Of a stretch of DNA of 64,000 nt, positions 52,377 through 63,900 are shown piece by piece. Position 1 is the first letter of the stretch. The number at the start of each line of letters is the position of its first letter. The translations under genes and the position numbers were made by a program. The DNA is taken from positions 1 through 64,000 of the forward strand of contig NZ_MRST01000024.1 of NCBI RefSeq assembly GCF_001902145.1. Direction: 5' to 3'. The notes beneath the pieces are model-generated. The model was given only the letters and a program-made list of their open reading frames with translations, was not told the DNA's origin and did not search any database. This stretch comes from Pseudomonas fluorescens. Lineage in GTDB: Bacteria; Pseudomonadota; Gammaproteobacteria; Pseudomonadales; Pseudomonadaceae.

Positions 52377-54857
52377 ATGCTGCGAAACCACTCCTACAGT
52401 GCCTCAGGCCGGTTGCGTCTGCTTATCGGGGCCGCCCTGTGCAGCCAATTGCTGGTCCCAGGCCTTGCGTTTGCCGACCCTGCCTACGACGCTCTGATCA
52501 TCCAGGCCCGCAACGGTCACTTCACGCCGGCGCTGACCCAATTGCGCCAACTCTCCGCCGAGCGCCAGACCCCAGGCCAGGTCAGCGACCACCTGGTGAT
52601 CGCCGGCTGGGCCGGGCAAGACGCCGAAGTGCTTAAGGTGTACGAAGCGCAAGGCAAGCATCGCAACCTCACCACCCAGGCACTCGCCACGGTGGCGCGT
52701 ACTTACCGCAATCAAAAACAATGGGCTCAGGCCGAAGCGGTCTATCGCCAGGCGCTGCTGCGTGAACCGAATAATATCGACCTGCAACTGGGCCTGGCCC
52801 TGGCCCAGGCCGATGGCGGCAAAGCCAACGAGGCGGTGCAACGCCTGCGCACGCTGGTGGCGGCGCAGCCCAATGACCCCAACCGCCGCATGGCCCTGGG
52901 CTATGCGCTGACGCGCGCCGGTTTGAACTACGACGCACTGTTCGAGTTTGACCAGGCCTTCATCCGCGCCGGAGACAAGCCGGAAGTGGCCCGCGAATAC
53001 ATCGTCGCCCTGCAAAAGGCGCGCATGCCGCAGCCAGCACTGCGGCTGTCCGCCCAGCGCCCAGGTTTGGTGGACGCGGTCACCCAGCGCCGCCTGGAAG
53101 GCGACCTTGCCGCCGAACGTGTGCGCATGGCCGAGTTCGCCACGCGCAGCGAAAAGGAACGCTACGTCATCGCTGACCGTGCCTTGCAGGATTACGACAA
53201 ACTGATCAGCCGTTGGACCCCGGACGCCACGGCCCAGGACGACGTCATCCGCTGGCGCATCGACCGCCTGGGCGCGCTCAAGGCGCGGTCGCGTACCGCA
53301 GAGGTGATCCGCGAGTACGAAGCCCTCACCGCCAAAGGTGTGCAGTTGCCGACCTACGCCGTGCGCTGGGTGGCCGCGTCCTACCTCGACCAGCGCCTGC
53401 CGGAGAAGGCCGCGCCGCTGTATCGCCAGGCGCTGACCGCCGCTGACGCCGACGTAGGTGATCATGTCAAAGACAGCTCTGCGTTGTTCTACGCCTTGTT
53501 GGAAAACGACCAGGTGGACGAGGCGCGTGCCGTTGCCACGCAATTGGCCAGCACCGAAAAGCCTCGGGTTGAACTCAAGGGCTTGCCCCTGGGCAACCCT
53601 AACGATGAATGGATGGACGCCCAGCAATTGGCGGCCCAGGCCGGTACCTATGGCGCTGACCTGAATGCCAGCGAACAGGCGCTGGAAAACCTGGGCAGCA
53701 AAGCGCCCGGCAGCATCGGCGTGCGTTTGGCGCAGGCGGAAATGTACCGAGCCCGTGATTGGCCAAGGCGTGCAGAAGACTCTCTCAAGGAAGCCGAAAA
53801 CCAGAGCCCCCGCGACATTGGCGTAGAAATGTCCCAAGGCTTCACCGCGTTGGACCTGCAGGAATGGCGTCAACTCGACCTGCTCACCGACGACGTCGTC
53901 GCCCGCGCCCCGGAAAACCGCCAGGTACAGCGCCTCAAACGCTTGCGTGACGTGCACGACATGGCCGAAGTGCGGGTGGAAGCCTACACCGGCAAAAGCT
54001 TCGGTGGCGGCAACAATCAAGAGGCCGGCGCGGTGTCGGGTAGCCGTGACTGGGGCATAGAAAGCGTGATCTATACCCCGCCCATCGACGAGGACTGGCG
54101 GCTGTTCGCGGGTGTCGGTTATGGCACCGCTGACTTTGCCGAAGGCACTGGCCATCACCGTTTCCAGCGTGTAGGCGTGGAGCGGCGTACTCGCGACATG
54201 ACCATCGAAGCCGAAGTGTCCAACCATTCTTATGGCGATGGCGCCAAGCAAGGCGCAAGCGTGTCGATTGCCCGCGACATCAACGACCACTGGCAGTACG
54301 GCGCCAGCCTTGGCTACCTCCTCAACAGCACGCCGCTGCGCGCGTTGAATGACGGGGTCACGGCCAACGGCGGCAGTGGGTTTATCCGCTGGCGCGCCAA
54401 CGAAAGCCGCGAGTGGAAACTGGCGATCAGCCCGTCCCATTTCAGCGATGGCAACGACCGTGTCGAAGCCCTGCTGACGGGCCGCGAAGGCATCTACAGC
54501 TCGCCCAAGGTGCAGGTGGAGTTAGGCCTGGAGGTGGGCGCCAGCCGCAACAGCAAGGAAGACACGATCTACTTCAACCCCAAGTCCGACTTCAGCGTAT
54601 TGCCCACCGTCAACGTCAACCATGTGCTCTATCACCGCTACGAAACCCAGTGGAGTCAGCAGTTCCAGCTTGGTGCGGGTACTTATAGCCAGAAAGATTA
54701 TTCCACCGGCGGCGTCGGCTTGATCGGTTACGGCCAACGCTTTCGCTGGAATGACGTGCTGGAAGCCGGCGCCAACCTCAGCCTGGTCAGCCGACCTTAC
54801 GACGGCGAGCGCGAACGCGATTTGCGCCTGCTCCTCGACCTCACCTACCGTTTCTAG
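52377..54857 (+). CDS. pgaA: PgaA, outer-membrane PNAG export porin
   Basis: 826 residues. A signal peptide (LLIGAALCSQLLVPGLAFA, then DPAYD) leads into a long TPR region (to about 510; for example ATVARTYRNQKQWAQAEAVY and EPNNIDLQLGLALAQADGG). The C-terminal half is a beta-barrel rich in alternating aromatic strands and ends in Phe (LLLDLTYRF), as outer-membrane porins do. This is the PgaA layout for export of poly-beta-1,6-N-acetylglucosamine. The frame starts with GTG at 52356, but the ATG at 52377 has AAGGA nine bases upstream. First gene of pgaABCD. Confidence 0.93.
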   Translation: MLRNHSYSASGRLRLLIGAALCSQLLVPGLAFADPAYDALIIQARNGHFTPALTQLRQLSAERQTPGQVSDHLVIAGWAGQDAEVLKVYEAQGKHRNLTTQALATVARTYRNQKQWAQAEAVYRQALLREPNNIDLQLGLALAQADGGKANEAVQRLRTLVAAQPNDPNRRMALGYALTRAGLNYDALFEFDQAFIRAGDKPEVAREYIVALQKARMPQPALRLSAQRPGLVDAVTQRRLEGDLAAERVRMAEFATRSEKERYVIADRALQDYDKLISRWTPDATAQDDVIRWRIDRLGALKARSRTAEVIREYEALTAKGVQLPTYAVRWVAASYLDQRLPEKAAPLYRQALTAADADVGDHVKDSSALFYALLENDQVDEARAVATQLASTEKPRVELKGLPLGNPNDEWMDAQQLAAQAGTYGADLNASEQALENLGSKAPGSIGVRLAQAEMYRARDWPRRAEDSLKEAENQSPRDIGVEMSQGFTALDLQEWRQLDLLTDDVVARAPENRQVQRLKRLRDVHDMAEVRVEAYTGKSFGGGNNQEAGAVSGSRDWGIESVIYTPPIDEDWRLFAGVGYGTADFAEGTGHHRFQRVGVERRTRDMTIEAEVSNHSYGDGAKQGASVSIARDINDHWQYGASLGYLLNSTPLRALNDGVTANGGSGFIRWRANESREWKLAISPSHFSDGNDRVEALLTGREGIYSSPKVQVELGLEVGASRNSKEDTIYFNPKSDFSVLPTVNVNHVLYHRYETQWSQQFQLGAGTYSQKDYSTGGVGLIGYGQRFRWNDVLEAGANLSLVSRPYDGERERDLRLLLDLTYRF

Positions 54858-54869
54858 AAGAGCCTGACC

Positions 54870-56873
54870 ATGACCCTCCTCAGCCGTTGCTTTTTGGTCC
54901 TGGGTGTAATGCTGGCCGCCGCCTGCGCCCAGCAACCCGCGCCATTCGTTCCACCTGCCGAGCGGCCGACACTGGCCAGCGAAGCGCCGTGGCCGAAGAA
55001 CCATTTCCTGGGCATTGCCTACCACGACGTCTCGGATACCGACCCCGACCAGGCCGTGGTGGGGGTGCGCACCGAACGCTTGATCGAGCAGTTGGCCTGG
55101 CTGCGGGAGAACGGCTACCAGGCAGTCAGCGTGGACCAGGTTCTCTCCGCGCGTCGCGGTGGGCCGACGTTGCCGCCCAAGGCGGTAATGCTCAGCTTCG
55201 ACGACGGTTATTCCAGCTTCTACACCCGTGTGATGCCGATTCTGCGGGCCTACAACTGGCCGGCCGTGCTGGCGCCGGTAGGCAGTTGGATCGATACCCC
55301 GTTGAACCAACCGGTGGACTTCGCCGGTACGCCACGCCCACGGGGAGACTTCCTGACCTGGCAGCAGATTCGCGAGGTGTCCCGTTCGGGCCTGGTGGAA
55401 ATCGCCGCCCATACCGACGCCAATCACAAAGGCATACTCGCCAACCCACAGGGCAACCTGGAGCCGGCCGCTACCACACGCCGTTATGACCCGGCGACTC
55501 GCAGCTATGAAACCGAAGCGCAATTCCAGGCACGCATGCGCACTGACGTAGCGGCCATCTCCAATAAAATCCGTACTGTCACTGGCAAGGCTCCACGGGT
55601 ATGGGTGTGGCCGTATGGCGCAGCCGACGGCACCACCCTGGCCGTGGTGGGCGAGCACGGCTATGAGATGGCGCTGACGCTGGACGACGGTTTGGATGAT
55701 TCCAACAAGCTGATGAGCAGCCCGCGCTTCCTGGTCGCTTCCGACCCGGATGGTGAACACTTCGCCAGCAGCATGGTTTCGGTCCAGGCCAAGGCACCGT
55801 TGCGCGTCGTGCATGTGGATCTGGATCACGTCTATGACCCGGACCCGGCTCAACAGGCGCGCAACCTCGACGTGCTGGTGCAACGCGTGGTGGACATGGG
55901 CGCGGTCACGGTGTTCCTGCAAGCTTACGCTGACCCCAAGGGCGACGGCCTGGTGCATTCGCTGTATTTTCCGAATCGCCATTTGCCAATGCGTGCCGAC
56001 CTGTTCAACCGTGTTTCCTGGCAGCTGCATACCCGCGCCCACGCCAGCGTCTTTGCGTGGATGCCGGTGCTCAGTTTCGCCCTCGACGACAAGCTGCCAC
56101 GCGTCACCCGGTGGGACCCGGAGACGGGCCAGGTTGCTGTCGACCCGGACCAATACAAGCGCCTGTCACCCTTTGACCCCAAAGTGCGGCAGCTCATCGG
56201 CGAGATCTACGAAGACCTGGCGCGCACCAGCAACAGTGCCATCGACGGCGTGCTCTATCACGACGATGCGCTGCTGAGCGACTTTGAAGACGCCAGCCCC
56301 GCTGCGCTCAAGGCCTACGCTGCCCAGGGCCTGCCGAACAGCATCGCTGCCCTGCGCGCCGACCCGGCCGTGATGCAGCGTTGGACACGCTTCAAGAGCC
56401 GCTACCTGATCGACTTCACCAACGAGTTGACCGTGAAGGTGCGCGCCATTCGCGGCCCGCAGGTACTCACCGCGCGCAATCTGTTCGCCGAGCCGATGCT
56501 CAACCCTGGCAGCGAAGCCTGGTTCGCGCAGAACCTCGATGATTTCCTCCAGACCTACGACTGGACCGCGCCCATGGCCATGCCGCTGATGGAAGGCGAG
56601 TCGTTGAAAAACTCCAATGCCTGGCTGGAAAAACTCGTGGCCACGGTCAAGGCACGTCCCGGCGCATTGGAAAAAACCGTTTTCGAACTGCAAGCCAAAG
56701 ACTGGCGCACCCAGGCTGCGCCGGATATCAGCGCCGAGCAGCTGGCGCAATGGATGGGCGTGCTCAAACGCCAGGGCGTCACCAGTTTCGGCTACTACCC
56801 GGACAACTTCCTGGAAAACTCCCCGGACTTGAAGACCATACGTCCGGCCCTTTCCAACCAGTGGAACCCTTGA
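54870..56873 (+). CDS. pgaB: PgaB, PNAG N-deacetylase lipoprotein
   Basis: 667 residues. It is a lipoprotein (LAAAC, Cys19). The N-terminal NodB-type deacetylase domain has SFDDGY (Asp111/Asp112) and HTDANH (His181 and His186), the metal-binding set of PgaB. The C-terminal glycoside-hydrolase-like domain has [20 protein letters not shown] and [15 protein letters not shown] (acidic residues at the site used by GH153). It partly deacetylates PNAG in the periplasm, which is needed for export through PgaA. It lies 12 bases after pgaA. Confidence 0.93.
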   Translation: MTLLSRCFLVLGVMLAAACAQQPAPFVPPAERPTLASEAPWPKNHFLGIAYHDVSDTDPDQAVVGVRTERLIEQLAWLRENGYQAVSVDQVLSARRGGPTLPPKAVMLSFDDGYSSFYTRVMPILRAYNWPAVLAPVGSWIDTPLNQPVDFAGTPRPRGDFLTWQQIREVSRSGLVEIAAHTDANHKGILANPQGNLEPAATTRRYDPATRSYETEAQFQARMRTDVAAISNKIRTVTGKAPRVWVWPYGAADGTTLAVVGEHGYEMALTLDDGLDDSNKLMSSPRFLVASDPDGEHFASSMVSVQAKAPLRVVHVDLDHVYDPDPAQQARNLDVLVQRVVDMGAVTVFLQAYADPKGDGLVHSLYFPNRHLPMRADLFNRVSWQLHTRAHASVFAWMPVLSFALDDKLPRVTRWDPETGQVAVDPDQYKRLSPFDPKVRQLIGEIYEDLARTSNSAIDGVLYHDDALLSDFEDASPAALKAYAAQGLPNSIAALRADPAVMQRWTRFKSRYLIDFTNELTVKVRAIRGPQVLTARNLFAEPMLNPGSEAWFAQNLDDFLQTYDWTAPMAMPLMEGESLKNSNAWLEKLVATVKARPGALEKTVFELQAKDWRTQAAPDISAEQLAQWMGVLKRQGVTSFGYYPDNFLENSPDLKTIRPALSNQWNP

Positions 56874-56875
56874 TC

Positions 56876-58216
56876 ATGTTCGACAGAATCCTGGCTATAT
56901 TCGTGTTGGCACTGGTACTGGGCTTGCCCCTGGGCCTGATCTTCCTGGTGACCGGGCAGTTCCTGATGGACTTCGTGTTCTTCTACCCGTTGTTCATGTC
57001 GGCACTATGGATCGCCGGTGGCCTGTATTTCTGGCTGCACTGGGAACGCCACTGGCTGTGGGAAGAAGACACGCCGGCGCCGACCCTGGCCGGCGAGCCG
57101 CTGATCTCGATCATCATTCCTTGCTACAACGAGGGCGATAACGTCGCCGACACCATTGGCGCGGCCCTCGGCCAGGTGTACCCGAACATCGAAGTGATCG
57201 CTGTCAACGACGGCTCCAGTGACAACACCGCCGCGGTACTCGATGCCCTGGCGTTGCAACACCCACGCCTGCGCGTGCTGCACCTGGCGCAGAACCAGGG
57301 CAAGGCCGTGGCCCTGCGCATGGGCGCCGTGGCCGCCCGCAGCGAATACCTGGTGTGCATCGACGGCGATGCCTTGCTCGACAAGAACGCGGCGGCCTAC
57401 ATGGTCGCGCCGATGCTCGACAACCCACGCCTGGGCGCCGTCACCGGCAACCCGCGCATTCGTACGCGCTCGACCCTGATCGGCCGGGTGCAGGTGGGCG
57501 AGTTCTCCTCGATCATCGGTTTGATCAAGCGTACCCAGCGGGTGTTTGGCCGGATCTTCACGGTCTCGGGTGTGGTGGTGGCGTTTCGCAAGAAGGCCCT
57601 GGACCGCATTGACTACTGGAGCACCGACATGATCACCGAAGACATCGATGTCAGTTGGAAGCTGCAACTCGATCACTGGGCGATCTTCTACGAGCCGCGC
57701 GCGCTGTGCTGGATCCTCATGCCCGAGACCGTCGGCGGCCTGTGGAAACAGCGTCTGCGTTGGGCCCAGGGCGGTGCCGAAGTGCTGTTCAAGAACATCC
57801 GTGGCATCTGGCAATGGCGCCACCGCTACCTGTGGCCGCTGCTGTTCGAATACTGCCTGTCCACCGGTTGGGCCTTCACCTTCCTGCTGTCGGTGATCTT
57901 CTGGGCCGTGGGTAAATTCGTCACGCTGCCGGCGGCAATCACCGTGGATTCATTGGTGCCGCCCGCGTTCACCGGCCTGGTGTTGGCGATGGTGTGCCTG
58001 CTGCAGTTTGCGGTGAGCATCCTGATCGACCGGCGTTACGAAAAAGACCTGTGGAAAACCCTGTTCTGGACCGTGTGGTACCCGATGGTGTTCTGGCTGG
58101 TGAGCCTGTTCACGACTCTGGTCAGCTTTCCCAAGGTGTTGTTCAACCAACACCAGAAGCGCGCCCGCTGGGTCAGCCCGGACCGCGGTATCAAACCTGC
58201 ACAAGAGGAGGCGTGA
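56876..58216 (+). CDS. pgaC: PgaC, PNAG synthase glycosyltransferase
   Basis: 446-residue membrane GT2 enzyme that polymerises UDP-GlcNAc. N-terminal TMs are followed by the catalytic domain with [44 protein letters not shown] and the QRLRW motif, then C-terminal TMs. The frame extends far upstream to 56750 inside pgaB, but the ATG at 56876 starts [10 protein letters not shown] right after the pgaB stop. Activity of PgaCD is known to depend on c-di-GMP in E. coli, which links this operon functionally to the Lap system. Confidence 0.94.
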   Translation: MFDRILAIFVLALVLGLPLGLIFLVTGQFLMDFVFFYPLFMSALWIAGGLYFWLHWERHWLWEEDTPAPTLAGEPLISIIIPCYNEGDNVADTIGAALGQVYPNIEVIAVNDGSSDNTAAVLDALALQHPRLRVLHLAQNQGKAVALRMGAVAARSEYLVCIDGDALLDKNAAAYMVAPMLDNPRLGAVTGNPRIRTRSTLIGRVQVGEFSSIIGLIKRTQRVFGRIFTVSGVVVAFRKKALDRIDYWSTDMITEDIDVSWKLQLDHWAIFYEPRALCWILMPETVGGLWKQRLRWAQGGAEVLFKNIRGIWQWRHRYLWPLLFEYCLSTGWAFTFLLSVIFWAVGKFVTLPAAITVDSLVPPAFTGLVLAMVCLLQFAVSILIDRRYEKDLWKTLFWTVWYPMVFWLVSLFTTLVSFPKVLFNQHQKRARWVSPDRGIKPAQEEA

Positions 58217-58218
58217 GC

Positions 58219-58701
58219 ATGAAACTGGTCAGAACTCGCCAAAACACACTGATGTGGATCGTCGATGTGCTGCTGACCCTGCTGGCCTGGGGTGGGTTGA
58301 TTTGGCTGCTGGCGCGAGGGATCAGCGCCATGCTTGAAACCCACGGCGGCCCGCGCATCGAGGCGCCTATCTTTGCCGCGCTCAACACCTTGCAGGTTTA
58401 CCTGTGGATCGCGTTGTTCAACGCGGTGATCCTGATCAGCTGGGCGCGCTATCAGCAGCATCGCGGGCGCAAATTCGCCCAGCGCCGCGCCGAGGCCAAT
58501 GCGCTGAGCGACCAGCACCTGAGTGAAAGTTTCAACTTGGGCGACGGCGACCTCGAACAACTGCGCCGCCCCGGCGTGCTGGTGATTCACAACGATGAAG
58601 AGGGCGGCGTCGAAGAAGTGAAATCCCACGTCTCCCGCGACGTCGAACGCCCCGGCCTGACCCTGGTACCCGACGCCGACAAAGACAAAGGCATTGGCTA
58701 G
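58219..58701 (+). CDS. pgaD: PgaD, PNAG synthase accessory subunit
   Basis: 160 residues. Two TM helices (IVDVLLTLLAWGGLIWLLAR and VYLWIALFNAVILISWARY) precede a short acidic cytosolic tail. It starts 2 bases after the pgaC stop, with AGAGGAGG upstream. PgaD works with PgaC as the synthase; in E. coli the two share the c-di-GMP binding site. The identification rests largely on position and topology because the family is poorly conserved. Confidence 0.85.
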   Translation: MKLVRTRQNTLMWIVDVLLTLLAWGGLIWLLARGISAMLETHGGPRIEAPIFAALNTLQVYLWIALFNAVILISWARYQQHRGRKFAQRRAEANALSDQHLSESFNLGDGDLEQLRRPGVLVIHNDEEGGVEEVKSHVSRDVERPGLTLVPDADKDKGIG

Positions 58702-58706
58702 ACCTT

Positions 58707-58807
58707 TGTAGGAGCGAGCTTGCTCGCGAGAAACCCGTAGGCGCCGCGTTTTCTTCAGGCAGTACGCGTTATCGTTGACGTTTTTCGCGAGCAAGCTCGC
58801 TCCTACA
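58707..58807. repeat. REP pair (class 1), downstream of pgaD
   Basis: TGTAGGAGCGAGCTTGCTCG and the inverse complement enclose about 50 bases; it starts 5 bases after the pgaD stop and probably closes the pga operon. Confidence 0.85.
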
Positions 58808-58928
58808 GAGGGCAAGCCCATCAGCCCTTGATGGCAGTGGTTCAACACGTTTACTGGAATTCCGATAAATGGGATCCAATTCACAAAACGCCCGCGAACT
58901 TTTCCCCTTTCTCCGGTACTAACCTAAC

Positions 58929-58990
58929 TCGACGAACGCTTGATGGCTAAATAATGGCAATCAAAAAGTCATTCGTCGAATCGCCATCAA
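58929..58990. promoter_or_regulatory. Interlocked inverted repeats upstream of the TPS genes
   Basis: Four 8-bp elements lie in the order A-B-A'-B'. TCGACGAA (58929-58936) is the exact inverse complement of TTCGTCGA (58972-58979), and TTGATGGC (58940-58947) that of GCCATCAA (58983-58990). A and B are 3 bases apart, as are A' and B'. The order would give a pseudoknot in RNA, or paired binding sites in DNA. The rest of the gap (58808-59174) is AT-rich, with the perfect palindrome ATTATTAATAAT at 59056-59067. No gene is seen in the gap. Confidence 0.55.
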
Positions 58991-59174
58991 AACAGTTGCC
59001 ACTTGTCGGAATAATCACCGCAAGTGCCCGACTTAAACTTTTTTGATGAAAAATTATTATTAATAATCAACAGGTTAGAAAACTAATCAGTCGAACGGCC
59101 CCACGTCGCCCGTTTCTAGGCGAGCTGGAAGTTCGATGTTAGTTTCGCGGCCCTTGATTTTCGATGGATCGAAC

Positions 59175-60896
59175 ATGTCTTCGTTATTGCCACGGACCCG
59201 GTTACTGCTCTGCACCTTCCTGCTTACTTGCGTGGGCCTGAACAGTGCATCCGCCGCCCCCACGCCCGGCGATCAGGACCTGATCCGCGACCGGCAGAAC
59301 CGCTTGCTTGAAGAGCAGCAGCGGCGCCTCCAAGAACTCCAAGACCTGCCCGGCAAAGCGGACAAGCCCCAAGCCCCGGCAACCCCTGCCGACACCCGTT
59401 GCTTCCCAATCAAAACCATCGAACTCAAAGGCGCCGACAGCCTGCCGGCACCCGATCGCGAGCGCCTGCTCAAGCCCTACATCGGCCAGTGCCTGGGCGT
59501 GTCGCAGCTTAATGACCTGCTCAAAACCATCACCGACTATTACCTCGGCAAAGGCCGCGTCACCAGCCGTGCCTACCTGCCGCAGCAAGACCTCTCCACC
59601 GGCCATCTGCAAGTGCTGGTGGTGGAGGGCAAGCTCGAAGCCCTGCGCAGCGCCGAAGGCAGCACGGTGACCGACCGCGAGCTGGCCATGGCTTTTCCCG
59701 GCAAGGTCGGCGAAGCGCTGAACCTGCGTGAAATCGAGCAACTGGTGGACCAGCTCAACCGCCTGCCGTCCAAACAGGCGCAGATGGAACTCACCCCCGG
59801 CCAGCAAGTGGGCGGCAGCGACGTGGTGGTCAAGAACACCGCGCAAAAGCCCTGGCGCGCCAGCCTCTCGCGCAATAACGACGGGCAGAAAAGCACCGGC
59901 GAACAGCAATGGGGCGCGGGCCTTGAGTGGGACAGCCCGCTGGGCCTGGGTGACCAACTGATGCTGCGCGGCGGCCACGACGCCATCAGCGACCGCCAGA
60001 AAACCTCGAAAAACACCATGCTCTACTACAACGTGCCCTGGGGCTGGTGGAACTTCAGCTACACCTACAGCGAGAGCGACTACCGCACCTACGGCGTGAC
60101 CGACGGCTTCAAATACAAGCAGGACGGCGACAACCAGAACCACCAACTGCGCGCCGAACGGGTGATCCACCGCGATGACGTGAGCAAGACCTCGGTCAAC
60201 GTCGGCTTGGCGCATCTGCGCACCAACAACTACATCCTCGACGTGCGCACCGCGCCCAGCAGCAACCGCCTCAGCGAACTGCAACTGGGCGTCAACCACG
60301 GTCGGCGCATCGGCAGTGCCTTCGTCAACCTGGACCTGGACATGCAAAGCGGCATCGGCCTGCTCGACGCCCAGTCTCAAGACGAGCGTGACCCGCTCGG
60401 TCGGCGTCAGCCCAATTCGCGCTACCGCAAATACACCGCCACCGTCAGCTACCTGCAACCGTTCAGCCTGTGGGGCGAGTCGTTCAGCTTCAGCAGTTTG
60501 GCCACCGGCCAACGCAGCGAAGACATTCTGTTTTCGCCCCAGCGCATGAGCCTCGGCGGCTCGGCCTCGGTGCGCGGTTTCAAGGACCAGTTGCTGACCG
60601 GCGACAGCGGCGGCTACTGGCGCAACGAAGTGCGCTGGGCACGCCCGGTGACCCTCGACTGGATGCGCCCGGCCTTCGCCGAATACGGCGCCAGCGTCGG
60701 TTATGACCAAGGCGTGATCCGCAACGACCGCTACAACGACAACGTTCACGGACGGGTGTCCAGCAACTCCCTGGAGCTGTTCGCCCGTGGCAAACACGTC
60801 AGCACCAGCGTGACCTTTGCTCACTCCTTAGAAAGACCCGGTGTGGTTACCGAGCGCGAAGCACCGATCTACTTCCGCATGGATTTTTTCCTGTAA
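59175..60896 (+). CDS. TpsB-type outer-membrane transporter (ShlB/FhaC/HecB family)
   Basis: 573 residues. A signal peptide (LLLCTFLLTCVGLNSASA) is followed by a Gln/Arg-rich plug helix (DRQNRLLEEQQRRLQELQDL), POTRA domains (CFPIKTIELKGADSLPAPDR and LQVLVVEGKLEALR) and a 16-strand barrel. The barrel has the conserved SLGGSASVRGFKDQLL motif (VRGY/F-type lid loop) and ends in Phe-Phe-Leu. It exports the TpsA protein encoded next. The frame opens at 59136, but the ATG at 59175 gives the proper signal peptide. It is co-directional with tpsA, 30 bases apart. Confidence 0.92.
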   Translation: MSSLLPRTRLLLCTFLLTCVGLNSASAAPTPGDQDLIRDRQNRLLEEQQRRLQELQDLPGKADKPQAPATPADTRCFPIKTIELKGADSLPAPDRERLLKPYIGQCLGVSQLNDLLKTITDYYLGKGRVTSRAYLPQQDLSTGHLQVLVVEGKLEALRSAEGSTVTDRELAMAFPGKVGEALNLREIEQLVDQLNRLPSKQAQMELTPGQQVGGSDVVVKNTAQKPWRASLSRNNDGQKSTGEQQWGAGLEWDSPLGLGDQLMLRGGHDAISDRQKTSKNTMLYYNVPWGWWNFSYTYSESDYRTYGVTDGFKYKQDGDNQNHQLRAERVIHRDDVSKTSVNVGLAHLRTNNYILDVRTAPSSNRLSELQLGVNHGRRIGSAFVNLDLDMQSGIGLLDAQSQDERDPLGRRQPNSRYRKYTATVSYLQPFSLWGESFSFSSLATGQRSEDILFSPQRMSLGGSASVRGFKDQLLTGDSGGYWRNEVRWARPVTLDWMRPAFAEYGASVGYDQGVIRNDRYNDNVHGRVSSNSLELFARGKHVSTSVTFAHSLERPGVVTEREAPIYFRMDFFL

Positions 60897-60926
60897 TTCA
60901 ACGCCCCGCTGCATGAGAGCCTGACA

Positions 60927-63900
60927 ATGGATGTTCGCCAATTCGCCTTCCTGGCCCGCCAACCTTCTGCCGCCCTGAAGCGTCGGGACGCGTTCTTCGG
61001 CCTGCCCAAGCGCGGGCTGGCGTTGATCCTTGCCAACGCACTGTTCTGGCAGCCGCTGCTGGCCCAGGCCGAGGGCATTGTGGTCAGTGCGCCGGGCACC
61101 ACCGTGGGCGCGGCGGGCAATGGCGTGCCGGTGGTGAACATCGCCACCCCCAATGGCGCGGGCCTGTCCCATAACCAGTTCAAGGACTACAACGTCGGCC
61201 CCAACGGCGTGATCCTCAACAACGGCAACGGCGCCATGGTTAACACCCAGCTGGGCGGGATCATTGTCGGCAACCCCAACCTCAAGGGCGGCGCGGCGAA
61301 CGTCATCCTCAACGAAGTCAACGGCGGCAGCCCCAGCCAGTTGCGCGGCTATACCGAAGTGGCGGGGCAGTCGGCCAAGGTCATCGTCGCCAACCCGTAC
61401 GGCGTGACGTGCAGCGGTTGCGGCTTTATCAACACCCCCAACGTCACCCTCACCACCGGCAAACCGGTGCTTGATGCAAGCGGCCAGTTGCAGCGCTATG
61501 AAGTGGATGGCGGCGCCGTGACCATCGACGGCGAAGGCTTGAACGCCAGCAACGTCGAACGCTTCGACATCATCACCCGCTCGGCCAAGATCAACGCACA
61601 AATCAACGCCCGCGAACTCAACGTGATCGCCGGGCGCAACGACGTCGATGCGCAAAGCCTGAAAACCACCCCCCGCGCCGATGACGGCAGCGCCAAGCCG
61701 GAGCTGGCGATCGACTCCTCGGCCCTGGGCGGCATGTATGCCGGCGCGATCAAACTGGTGGGCACCGAGGCCGGTGTGGGTGTGAAGCTCGACGGCACCC
61801 TGGCGGCCAGTGGTGGCGATATTCAGCTCGACGCCAACGGGCGCCTGAGCATGGCGCAAACGGTGGCCACCGGTAGCGTCAAAGTCACCGCGCAAAACAT
61901 CGACCTCACCGATAAGGTCTACGCCAACGGCAACGTGCAGGTCACCAGCGCCCAGGCTTTAGTCAACCGCAAGAGCATCGCCGCCGGCCAGCGCATCGAG
62001 ATCAACGCGGCCAGCGTGAACAACCCCGGCATCATCGAAGCCGGCGTCGCCGCTGATAACAGCCGCAACACCACCGGCGATCTGGTGGTGAACGCGCAAA
62101 CCGTCACCACCAGCGGCAACCTGCTGGCCAGCCGTGCACTGTCGATCACCGCCGCGCAGGCGCTGACCAACCAGGGCGCGATCATCCAGGCCAAGAGCGT
62201 CGAGGTCAGCAGCGCCAAACTCACTAACCAGGGCGCCAGCGCCCGCCTGTTCGGTGAGCAGAGCCTGGCGATCAACTCGCCGGCCATCGTCAACCTTGGC
62301 GGCTTGATCCGCTTCGGCGAAGGCCAGGCCGCCACGCTCAACAGCGCGTCCCTGGACAACCGCCAGGGCCGTATCGAAATGGCCGGTGGCAGCCTGGTGC
62401 TCACCAGCGCCAACCTGAACAACAGCGGCGGGCAAGTCATCGCCAACGACCTGACCGTCAACGCCGGCAACCTGAACAACCAGAACGGCGTGCTGGTGGC
62501 CAAGACCGCCACCGTCACTGCCAGCAACCTCGACAACAGCCTCAAGGGTTTGATCCAGGCTGACGGTGGCGCGCTCAACCTCGCCGTTACCAACACCTTC
62601 AATAACAGTCAGGGGTTCGCCCAGGCCAGCACCGATCTGAACGTTACGGCCGGCACCCTCAGCAGCAACGCAGGCGGCGTACTGAGCGCCGACACCGGCA
62701 AGCTCACCCTCACCGCCGCGCAACAGCTCAACAACGCCCAGGGCCGCTTGCAGGCCGGGCAGGGCGATATCGAACTGCACGCCGCGAGCCTTGATAACCA
62801 GAGCGGCACGATCGTCGGCAAGCAACTGCTGATCGACGTGGCCGGTGGCAATATCGACAACCGCGCCGGGCGCGTGTTGGGCGACCACCTCGACGTACGC
62901 GCCTCCGGCCTCGACAACCGCAACGCCGGCCTGCTCGCCGGTGGCGCCCAGGGCGTAAGCCTGCTGCTCAAAGGCCCGGGCCAGTTGCTCAACGCCCAGG
63001 GCCGCATCCAGAGCGAAGGCCTGCTGCAACTGCAAGGCGAGCGCTTGGACAACAGCGCCGGCATCCTGCTGGGCCAGACCATCGACGTCACCGCGCAGAC
63101 CTTCAACAACAGCGACAAAGGCGCGCTGGTCAGCGATGGCGGCGACGTGGTGCTCAAGGTCAGCGACCTGCTCACCAATATCGGCGGCCAGATCGATGCG
63201 GGCGAACGCAGCGTGCTGGTCAAGCAACTCACCACCCTCAACAACGACGGCGGCACCCTGCGCGGCAAGCGCCTGGACATCGCCGCCCAGCACCTGAACA
63301 ACGACAACGGCCAGCTGCTGGCCGGCGCCGAAGGCCTGAGCTACAGCGGCCAGGATGTGAGCAACCGCAAGGGCCTGATCCTCAGCGGCGGCGCGCTCAC
63401 CGAACTGAACACTACCCGCCTGGATAACCAGGGCGGCACTGTGCAGGGCGACAGCCTGACCGTCACCGCCAACAGCGTCGACAACGCCAGCGGCGGCCTG
63501 ATGGCAAGCCTGGTCGGCAACCTGCAACTGACTGTCGAAGCCCTGGCCAACCGTGGCGGCAAGCTGTTCGGCAAAGAACAAGTGACCGTCAGCGGCGCCA
63601 CCCTCGACAACAGCGCGGGCGGCCAGATCAGCGGCAATCAGATCAACCTGACCTCACGCGACACCCTCACCAACCAGGGCGGTTTGGTCGAAGCCAACCA
63701 GGGCCTGACCCTCACTGGCGGCAACCTCGATAACAGCGCCAACGGCCAACTGCGTGCTCTGGGCGGCGCCAGCAGCCGCGTCAACCTCAGCGGTGCGTTG
63801 AACAACCAGAACGGCACCCTCGAATTCGGCAGCCAGGCCTTCAGCCTTGACGCCGCCAGCGTCAACAACCAGAACGGCATGCTGCAACACGCCGGCACCG

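Noticed and set aside
59202-63581. Long minus-strand open frames opposite tpsB and tpsA (540 aa each)
   Set aside because: Antisense shadows of GC-rich coding; the plus-strand genes carry signal peptides, POTRA and TPS motifs.
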